From assembly GCA_007922305.1 (NCBI GenBank), contig ML677364.1:22985326-23049325 (forward strand): a stretch of DNA of 64,000 bases, in the 5' to 3' direction. The notes under the pieces were generated by a model. The model had not been told where the DNA came from, made no database searches, and saw only the letters and a list, made by a program, of their open reading frames with translations. Source of the stretch: Dermatemys mawii. Its lineage: Eukaryota; Chordata; Testudines; Dermatemydidae. This document shows, one piece after another, positions 55,081 to 64,000 of this stretch (its first letter is position 1; every line of letters begins with the position of its first letter). The position numbers and the translations under genes are program-made.

Positions 55081-57399
55081 CATTCACATGGATAACCTGA
55101 TCAAAGTGTTTTATACACATTCTAATACAAGACCACATATTCTCTGAAGTTACATATTCTCTGCTGGTTCTCAACTGTTTCCATGTGTAATTTAGACAGA
55201 CACACAAAGTGGCTCCTCATCTAGGATAATTTGTCATATTGTATGACGTCATTGTGCATTTGTACACAAAACTTGTGGGCTCATTGTGTTTGAAAATTTT
55301 GCCCTACGTTATTAAAGAGATTAAAACGTCAGTCTCAGTATAAGACCACAACTAAACTGAACATTCTGTCCCTAAGAAGTTCAGAAATTATTTTTTAAAA
55401 GTTTAAATTTAAATCCCATTGATCCATTTAGAAAATAAGTTGTCTGTTTTTTATCCTTGTTCCAATCTTTTGCCATGCAGGACTGAGTCTCTTTTCTGTT
55501 ATGGTACCTTTTGCTGAAGAGTGAAATAAGGTGTCAATGTTTTACATTAAAATGGCTAATTGTGTTGTGACAGACATGTAATTAATCATTGGACCACTTA
55601 CAGTTCACTTTCATATTCATAGTGGGAACGTTGCCATCTCAGAGGTTTCTAGAGTTTTAAGCATATATAAACCTGTGGAATACACTGTCACTAAAGGCAT
55701 ATCGAAAAAGGGAAACAAGATTTTGACAATTTTGCACTTAAAGTAAAAGGAGTGGCTTCTGATATTTACAAGTTCTACAAAAAGTCGAACCCCTAAAAAT
55801 ACAAAACAGCCCCCACCCCAAGTAACCCCTTGTCCTCAAAAAGCAAAAAAAGCCACAACAAAACCCAAGATCTCTCATGTTTTTCACAGGAACTGTTCTT
55901 TTCCTTATTTTATTGACCCAGACCTAAGCCTTACCACTTCCCCCTGACGCACACACACACTAGACAATTGAGCAGCACAGTATAATATTCCTGGTGCAAC
56001 CACCACAGCTGAGATTTTTTTAAAGGAATGAGGGGATTAGTTTTTAATTGAAGATGCGTGGCTAAATGCTTTGTTCAGCTTCGGAAACATCAACTCCTTT
56101 TTTTTAGTTGTGAAGGAAGCTGTGGCGGGGGGAGCTTGAGATTTTCTCACTTGTTTTGTAAAAGGGTGAAACTTATTCAATAAGAGAAAAAATAGGATTT
56201 ACTTAAGAAAAAGTATCGGAAAATGATATTACAACAGTAATATTTTCTAGTCACATCTGCCACATCAGAGAATAATAGTATTAACATTAGCAGAAGCTAC
56301 TCTTATGTCTCGTATAAACTTCCGTTGGGAGAATGGTGAAAGCTCTCTGGAAATTACTTTCAACTTAATTACACTGTTTATTTTTTAAATCTTTATTTGG
56401 AAGAGGAGAAGTTGGTTGAGAGTCTCAGCTGCTTCCAATATTCACCTGTCATAGCTGAGGCAGTGGCTTGCAAATGAGCCAGTTCTGTTGTGCTGGTTCT
56501 CGGGCTGGACTTCCATTAGTCCACTGTCTGGTGTAGTTTAGAGCAGCTTCAGAGACAGCCGGTAATGGAGCCGAAGAAATGGTTTGCTGACTGGGGATTG
56601 CAATGGCTTGCCAGTCATGTCCCCAACACGCTCCCTAGACAAAAGCTGCTGGGGAAGGAAGGCAGGATATCAATACCAGCTGGAGATTTCCCCATCTTGG
56701 CACACACACTGGATATACAGGGCTTGAACCCTTTGCTCATTGAAGTCAATGGCAAAGATCTCGTTAACTTTAGTGGTGAAGGATTAGAGTCACATCCCTT
56801 TGTACTAGTAAGTTTTAATTGCGGATGAGAATTTGGCCCCGTATCTCTAAATTGTTCAGTTAGCTCAATTCATTCCCCTTTCTCTATTTTGCTGCCACCC
56901 TTTTAATATATTCATAGGTTACTCATGCTCTTTTTGCTCCCCCATATCTGGCAAATTTCCCATGATTCATGCCAAATTTTAAGAACACCTATATATTTCC
57001 TCATTTATCGGAGACCATCAATGACATTATGCCATTTTGTCTTTGAAATTGCCTTTAAATGCAACCTTCCTGAAGTGGACCCTGAGCCGAGCATGTAGAT
57101 TAAAACAAAATCCATAGAAAATCTTTCAAAATAGAAATAATTAAAATTTTGAGGCTGTACCGAAAGCACATTTTAAATGAGAGAAAACAATTTTTATATA
57201 GTGCTGAATGCAGTAATGTTTTACTGACAACTTCGGAAGGCTTTGCTCACAGATGAATAAAAGGGTGGTTAAAAGAAATATTGATATGAAATATGCTTTC
57301 ATGAACATCTTACCTTCTCTGCTTTTTTTCCCTTGGCCTATCATAGCTGTGCACCATCCTCTTCAGTATCACTGAAGCTTTCATGTGGCTTTAGATTTC
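55081..57399. other. Unique AT-rich sequence, no gene seen
   Basis: A dispersed repeat scrap is likely at about 56720-56840 (TCATTGAAGTCAATGGC, then GAGAATTTGGCCCC). The 87-codon frame at 56565 overlaps it and has no domain. Confidence 0.4.
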
Positions 57400-58500
57400 A
57401 AAGCTACAGGTGGTCTACAAGTGTTGCACTTCAAAGATTGTTTTGATTAAATGAAACAATGTTTGTGTAATATGGAGCCCAGATCTTTGAACTTTTTTTC
57501 CTTTTAATTCATCCTACAAAGATTCAATTAGGGGAGATCAGAAGACCTGCTGCCAGACATTGTTTTCATCTGTCACTCGGGTTTGTCTTTTCAAATATCT
57601 TTCATATAAACCCAGGGCCAACCATTTCTTTTGATTAAAATAATAAAATAAAATAACAATAACAATAATAATACATATTTCTAGCCGGCAATGTCCTTTG
57701 CTCAAAAACACGGACTAGAGCTATATAACTAGCGTTTTAAGTGAATATGCACATGCTGGCACAGATTTGATGAATCATCTTGTTATTACTGTCTCACTAT
57801 CGATAAGCCACCCTTCCTGCAACAAACCAAGGAGCCAGATAGTTACGCCTCTTGGTGAGTATGTAAGTTACTGAAGCTGATTTAACTTCTTGTTGTATCT
57901 TGTGGTTTTTTGCTTTCAGTGAAAGAAAAACTGATCCTAACAGTTTTAAACTTGTTAATTCGAGCCATATGTCAGACAGCCATATGGTGCAACACCACCT
58001 TATATTTACAGCGTGCTGCTTTTCAAAACATTATTCTAAAAGCTTTATTTGCCCCACAGTTAATATATGGTATTCTGTGCTTTTGAGATTTTTAAAACAT
58101 CTCAAGTATCTAAATCTCATGCTGATGTAGCAAAACCTCACTGATTATTAAAAGCTAATTGCAGCCTGTTTTATTGGCAAAAAAGTGCTAATCAAGTCCT
58201 TGAGTCAGAGTATATGCTAAAAAAAAGCGTGTTGTTAATCCTCCTGTCTCTACATATGGCAAAAGAAAAATGAGATGTAGATGGAAAAATCATAACCTTG
58301 TTGATTATAAGGACTGTTCTAGCTGATGTTCCACTCAAAGTACCCAACGCTATGTCAGAGTTGGAGGCAGTAAGAACGGCTTTACCACGTTGATCCCTTA
58401 TAGAAAAGGAAAGAAATCTGGCATTTTTGGACAAAACTGTAATAAGACAATGCAGCGGGCTATAGAAGTCTGTTGGTTGCATAACTGATACTTCTCATTT
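57400..58500. other. Repeat-poor segment, possible conserved non-coding DNA
   Basis: No recognisable transposon over about 1.1 kb except a short (AAATAAC)-like run near 57640-57670. Words resembling TCF/LEF and homeodomain sites cluster at 57480-57530 (ATCTTTGAACTTTT, CTACAAAGATTCAATTAGG). The frames at 57900 and 58192 lack domains. Function is inferred only. Confidence 0.3.
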
Positions 58501-60814
58501 TTCAGTATCCAGCTCTTCTAATGGACCTAAAAGAAAGTCAGTAAGTTTTTAATATAGAAAAATTATTTGATCTAGACTGTGCTACCTCAAGCTGCCCTAC
58601 ATAGAGTATAGCTGTATCATCCCAGGAGCAGCACGGGAAAGGATCTGTGCTCTTTGAGGCACAGTGCCTTTCCTGGTCTCTTTCTACCCCCTTGATCAGG
58701 GGTATTAATCTGCTATGGCCAGAAGTAGATTACTACTCCCCCTTGTGTCAGCTCAGTTGTTCTGCACAGTGCATTGGATACAGATGAGTCATCACCCACT
58801 TCCCCACACATTTGTCTGTACAGCACCCCCTGTACACAGCCCCCAGGTTCAGGGAAAACACTATAGGGCAAAGGCTTATTCTCTCTTTTGTGCTTGTACA
58901 GAAACATAGCATAGTTCACAATTTAGCCTTGGGTCTGGAACTTTGGACAGTTGGTGCATGGTGATTTAAACCAAAATTTTGTTTGATCAATGGTGACAGA
59001 AAATGTATTGGGGATGTAGTATTTATATTATTACATCTGTGCTGTATATGTTGTAGATATGAGAGATTCATTTATCTGACTGCCGAAATCCCTAGACTAG
59101 TAAACATTTGTTTATGTTTAGGTAGCAAACGTGTTCCCCCTGCTCTCTTGAGCTTTAGATCAATTACAATGCTATGTATTTGTTTATTTTAATAGGGACA
59201 AATCACTTCAAGCAATGAGCTTCTCTCAACTATCCAAAGTCAATGACTCTACTCATGCTCTCCTCCATTATTTTTGTCCCTTTCATGCGCTTTCGCAGAC
59301 TACTCACTTAGGACATAATTCTGCCACTTGAACTCATATTGGTTAATACCTTACTCAGCAAGTAGGCTCATTGATTTGAATGGCATTACTTTTGGAGTAA
59401 GGTACAAGTCAGCTTAAATAAGAGTGACACAATGAAGCCGTGATTCTTCATTCCGTGTCATGTATGGAAACAAGTCAGGCATAATGCATCATGAAATCCT
59501 TTTTGTGTTCTCTGGTTAAATAAGGGAATATCCAGTTTCTTTCAGGTAGGTTCATGACTGTATGAATTTTTAAAGCCACATAGTGCATTATTTGTCCTGA
59601 AAAGTGATCTACAAATCTTCCACTATCCTTAGACACACATAAAGACAAGTTGTCCTTTCAGTTACACCACTGTAAATCCATTGGTATCCATGGCGCTGCT
59701 CTGGGTTTATGCTGGTGTAGCTGAAAGCAGAATTTAGCTCTACAGAAAAAGATATTTAGTTCACAAATCACCAAGAAAAATTGCTATGAGAACAGCCCTA
59801 CAGGTTTTCATTATTGCCTTGATAATCTTATTAAAAAAATGAACTCTGAGTTGCACACAGCAGAGCTTTTGGTAGAAAAAACCCAGGCAGCATTTAGTAA
59901 GCAGTCCAGCATATTGCAGTTTAATAAGTTAATATTAATACTCTCACTGAAGCCTATGCAAATAAGCACAAAACACAATAGCATTCTGAAATTAAAAAAA
60001 CACACACACAACTGAATTAAATGGCTCAGTGTATAATACCACTACTAAAAAATACCTATTGTGTTCAACAGCCTCCCACTTAGATTAAGCTACCAACCAA
60101 TCAATCCTTTCAGAGTACACAATGCCTTTTTTAATACAGTGGCCTATAAATGGATTGGTTTAAGAATGATATATTGTGCATCATTTGAATACCTTCCAAA
60201 GAAAATGAACTCAAATACAGAAATGAAATTCAAGATATAAACCAAAGATAAGAGTTAAGGTGGCCCTAGTTGTTAAAACCCAAACCCCAAGGGTCCAGTA
60301 CATGTTACAGTATCTGCATCATTTGAAGATGGCCTTCCATTAAAGACTAAAATAGCAATATGGTATGATTTACAATGGCAGATTATTATTTCAGTCAGGA
60401 AAGGTGTCCTTTTGAATAATAGCTCAGTCAAGTTTCTTCATGTGCTGTTAAACAGCGTTAGATATTTTGTATGCAAGTTTTGCCAGCTTTATTAGCAGTG
60501 AAATTAAGAGATTTAATGCTTATGTCATCACCAATAGAGAACTAGATTGGCACAGTAATCTCTTACATACTGGTCTGAATTTTTTAAAAATATATTTTTT
60601 AAACTTGTTTGGCTTTCAGTAACCTCTTATGCCTGGTAGGCTACTGAGGAAAGCACTAAACATTAAACCTCGACACAGGTTTTTATTCTTTTAAAAAGAC
60701 ACATATTTTTGGTATCAGACTCATGATAGATATCACATTCAAGTCCCAGATGGTACTAAACTCTCATACAAACTAGCTCTTGTCCTTGGAAAAACAGACA
60801 AAAGTGCCAGAAGA
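58501..60814. other. Unique sequence with repeat scraps
   Basis: Dispersed repeat scraps are likely at 59320-59430 and 59640-59740 (GTTACACCACTGTAAATCC, then GGTGTAGCTGAAAGCAG). A CA run lies at 60000-60010. Antisense frames at 58713-58919 have no domain. Confidence 0.4.
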
Positions 60815-61135
60815 GAAGGGTGGTCTTATGGTTAAGTCTTACTGGCCTGCAGCTCAAGTGATCTATGTTGAATTATTCATTCTGCCACAGACTTCCTGTG
60901 TGACATTGGTCAAATCACTTAATCTTTCGGTGCCTCAGCTACCCCTTTTTGAAATGGGAATACTAACCATACCTAGTTCTTTTCTCTCACTTTTTGCTTC
61001 TCTCGTCTATTTAGACTTCAAGCTCTTCAGGGCAGAAAGCGTCTTGTTATGTTCGTGTAGTGTGCCCACCACAATGAGGCCTCAATTCCAATTGAGTCCA
61101 CAGGAAACTACTGTAATGCAAGTAGTAATAATCAA
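60815..61135 (+). repeat. Nearly full-length MIR-type SINE
   Basis: The tRNA-derived head has an A-box-like TGGTCTTATGGTTAAG (60821-60836) and a decayed B-box TGTTGAATTATT (60867-60878). The MIR core follows (CTTCCTGTGTGACATTGG, then GTGCCTCAGCTACCCC and GAAATGGGAATACTAACC), and then the LINE-like tail (GACTTCAAGCTCTTCAGGG, ACAATGAGGCC) to a terminal AGTAGTAATAATC. MIR SINEs are pol III transcripts mobilised by LINE proteins. The 119-codon frame across it is accidental. Confidence 0.85.
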
Positions 61136-63875
61136 ATGATGCCACTAACATAAGTTTTGTATATATTTATCCCTATCTGTTATCCATTCCATCTGTCCTC
61201 AGCTTCATTACAGTGTGATGCATGCCGGAATGCTCTTGTTCCCACTAGCCAACCTTGGTCTGACTTTGCTCTGAGACATCTGGTTGCTTGCCTGCAGACA
61301 TAACTCCACCTTGTTAAAGGAGGGTTAAGAGTTGGTGGAAGCTATTTTCCCTCCCCATTTCTCCCTGCGCAATTCCTGCCCATGTGAGGGAGAGAAGGGA
61401 TGAGTTGGTTTGGTCAGTTTTAACAGCTATTTGAGGGCCTTGTGTTAATTCTTGGGGGCTTAATACCACACCGCACTTTCCCTTTTTGTACCTGATATGG
61501 TGGTTGAGTAAATTATATCATTTATTGAGGCTAGCCGCTTTGAGGATTTGCAGCATAATTCATCGAGGGGAAATCTGCAACTGGGGAGAGGTGGAGTTTG
61601 GCTATATTGGGAGACTGGTGAATTTGACATTTTAGAACAATGAAACTCACTTTACAGACTGCTGGAGTGTTGACCTTGGGTTACTCTAGCCTTCTTTATG
61701 AGAGTGGAGTGTTTGCAGTAAAGTCAGTTGGCCAAAGGTTTTAGACTACTTAACCAAATTGATTAACTGGCTGACCAGGAAAAATTTTGAGGTTCTTGCT
61801 GACTGTCCCCTGCTGCCTTTGTCCCCCAACTCTCTATTCATTATTATTCTCATGTTGTTGTTTTTTTTAAAAAAATGGGGACCTGATCTGCTCCTCTCAG
61901 GAAACAGCTGGCACCATAATGGAAAAGTTTTGTAAAGGTAACTTCAGTACTATACAATGTTTAGTTAAGTCTCTAGAAGACACAGCACAATTCTCTCAGA
62001 TTTGTACTCTGGGCCATGTCATCCAGAATTTCTGGAAGAATCCAGCTACTGCTGGAAAGTTACTAAACTATTTCCCACCAACCTGACTCACTTAGGACAT
62101 GCTAGGGTAACTGACCAGCATCATTTATCCTACTAAATAAATTACTTCTCTTGAATTGGTACCTAGGCTTTTTAGTTTCCAATAAATAATTAATAGAACA
62201 GAAATGGAAAGATGAAGTTGTAGATGGCATTTTTATTTTGGCTATTTTAAGTAGTGCCTGGTATTTTCTAAAAAATTCCCTGTGAAGTTGCAGTTATAGC
62301 TATTAATGATAGGGATAATAAAACATTAATCAAATCTTTACAACTTTAAATATGGAATTGTGTCTCATTAGAGTGTATAACAATCTTAAATGCAATCTTA
62401 CTTGTAGGGCTTTTTTCATTTTAATTATATTTGCCTTTTAGGAATTTAAAATGACTTTATATATAAATGAATATACTTACAAATCCTTGTTTCACTGTAG
62501 GCTCTTGTTTAAAAGATCACCGTCATGATTTACAGTATTCTAAAATAATGACAAAACAAATTGATATAGCACTTAGTATATTTTACAATGACCTGGCAAA
62601 GTAGTATTCTACTTTGTCAATATAAAAATCATTCAGTGTATTCTGTCAAGTGAAACTACAGTTTTATGTAAAGACAGAACCAATGTGTGTGTTTATTCAT
62701 TTTAAAAATAACATGATTTTTAAATAATCAAGATAAAAGGCCACATATTTATTAATATTTAGCACAATTCTCATTACTCAGAGAATGTTATGCAACTATT
62801 GCCATTATACTGCTGATGTTTAGCTCTTTGCATTAATTTAATGTGCACAAATAATCTTGCATATTTCAAATGTTCCTATACTTAATTTTCTTCAAATTGA
62901 ATATGACTCTCTACAACACTAATAATGAGCAACAGTGCCCTTTCCCCAAATTCCAAAAACTAGTAAACGAACAAACAAAACTTAGACAGCCACAAATCAT
63001 TTATGAGGCTTCTTTTAAAACTGATTTCCTAACTGTGGAGCTTTACAGTTGAATACTGATAGTCGGTATTGAGCTAAGTGCCCAAAGACATAGAAAAGAG
63101 CTATTTTCCTGAGTTTTTCTACAGACTTTGAGACCAACTTCTTTCTTAAGAGAATATATCTTTTCGACAAAGGATATACTTATAAACATTATATTTCCTT
63201 TAGGAACAAGAGCATTCCTTGATAATGTTTTTATTAATAATAACAAATGGGCCATTATGCTATGTTATTATTTGTTTCTTCCCAGCTGAGATATTTATGT
63301 TTCAGAAGGTCAAACATCTTAGCAAAAAGAGAGTGTTTAATCTGAATCGTCTGGTTGGGCTTTATTGTAAATCTAACTGAAGGGAGGTCAGTTAAAGATA
63401 GGTGGCATATTCAAAGCATCAGATACCTGTAGATGGTCCATAGGGAAATTATTCATAAGTTTCTTCTCAGGTATTGTGCTGTGAAATTAACATCTAGGAA
63501 AGGATGTGGAAGGGAGAATTAACTGTTCAGTTAGCCGGAGGATTTGAATTAAAATGTGAAATAAATAGCTTTCCAGGTCAAAATGTTAGGCAAGATGACA
63601 ATGATTAACTTTGCAGTGATTGCATTTAGAATGGTTTGTTGGAAATTTTAAGTGTCTTGATCAGAACTTTATGTCCCCATGACAAGTCTTGGGAAGGAGA
63701 AAAAGATATAAGATATTCTGCTGACATGGGCTCTGCATGTATCTGGCATCAAATTAAACTGAGAAGGCCAACAAACATACCTCACTGATGGGACTGATGT
63801 GGTCACCGATACATCACTAAGACATTCTGGCCTGGAAAGGTTTAAAAAACATTTGTAATGACTAGTGATAGATTC
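61136..63875. other. Unique AT-rich sequence, no gene seen
   Basis: The part at 61190-61850 has an LTR-like feel (blocks of G-rich and T-rich text), but I found no ends, promoter pair or duplication. The rest is AT-rich unique sequence with short featureless frames. Confidence 0.35.
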
Positions 63876-63888
63876 AACACTGATCATG

Positions 63889-63924
63889 CAGATCCAGACT
63901 AACATGGCTACCCCTCTGATACTT
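63889..63924 (+). mobile_element. 36-bp Penelope-like 3' stub
   Basis: CCAGACTAACATGGCTACC is the 3' end of the Penelope-like family at 20571 (there in reverse, TTCAGAGTAG...AGTCTGTATC). It is flanked by an exact 13-bp duplication AACACTGATCATG (63876-63888 and 63925-63937). The insertion therefore consists only of the last three dozen bases of the element. Confidence 0.75.
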
Positions 63925-63937
63925 AACACTGATCATG

Positions 63938-64000
63938 GTTCATTGATAAAAGTGAGAGCTTCTCAGTGTTGGAATGGCTATGTCCATTGATCATTATAGT
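63938..64000. other. Window end, nothing recognised
   Basis: Short unique sequence. Confidence 0.4.

Noticed and set aside
60780..61139. 119-codon plus-strand frame
   Set aside because: It spans a MIR SINE from head to tail.
61190..61850. Possible solo LTR
   Set aside because: No terminal TG/CA ends, no target duplication and no promoter plus poly(A) pair could be found.
1..64000. CRISPR array, operons, ribosomal or transfer RNA genes, phage or bacterial island
   Set aside because: There are no regular direct repeats with unique spacers and no recognisable rRNA or intact tRNA. The repeat content is clearly vertebrate; tRNA-like segments are decayed SINE heads.

Overview
This window looks like non-coding DNA from a turtle nuclear genome, or that of a close non-avian reptile. 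It is AT-rich, has no operon-like coding, and is packed with degenerate interspersed repeats typical of sauropsids. These are CR1 and L2-like LINEs, MIR-type SINEs, Penelope-like fragments, Ty3/Gypsy pieces with a SCAN-type gag, hAT fossils and many foldback MITEs. Several repeats (the Penelope-like family with the 28-bp inverted arms, the TIR families with CTACACT-type ends, the palindromic hAT-like units) are ones I associate with turtles. I see no convincing host protein-coding gene, rRNA, tRNA or CRISPR array. Nearly all open frames of 60-130 codons are chance, and the informative ones are transposon fossils.

Layout. 0-10 kb: a frameshifted CR1 reverse-transcriptase fragment (1.43-2.18 kb), an L2-like tail on the minus strand, MIR and MITE fragments and an LTR-like block (6.8-7.5 kb). 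10-20 kb: a CR1 3' end, a 272-bp TIR element, a MIR carrying a nested 64-bp MITE, and several MIR/L3-type tails. 20-30 kb: a promoter-like stretch, a Penelope-like insertion with a 12-bp target duplication and a hammerhead-like core, one weak exon-like candidate (21.75 kb), a 706-bp TIR element, a GC-rich repeat block and a hAT transposase remnant. 30-40 kb: a compound microsatellite and the best preserved mobile element, a 2.08-kb LTR retrotransposon (34,138-36,218) with a SCAN-domain gag. A deletion has fused its gag to its own 3' LTR. 40-50 kb: a TTTC microsatellite holding a 10-N gap, a minus-strand Gypsy gag-protease fossil, and a cluster of four DNA transposons in 2.4 kb, two with 8-bp and one with TTAA target duplications. 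A retroviral-type LTR, a second Penelope-like copy and another LTR-like block follow. 50-64 kb: mostly unique sequence, with a 611-bp hAT-like element (8-bp duplication), a nearly full-length MIR, and a 36-bp Penelope stub between 13-bp duplications.

No genes act together here. The biology is that of mobile DNA: copy-out elements with target duplications, nested insertions that date each other, and ribozyme-bearing retroelements decayed at the same base. The most noteworthy signals are the Penelope-like copies with hammerhead-like cores, the self-fused SCAN-gag LTR element and the 44-46.5 kb transposon cluster. Repeat family assignments come from recognition by eye. Boundaries supported by target duplications are firm; the others are approximate.
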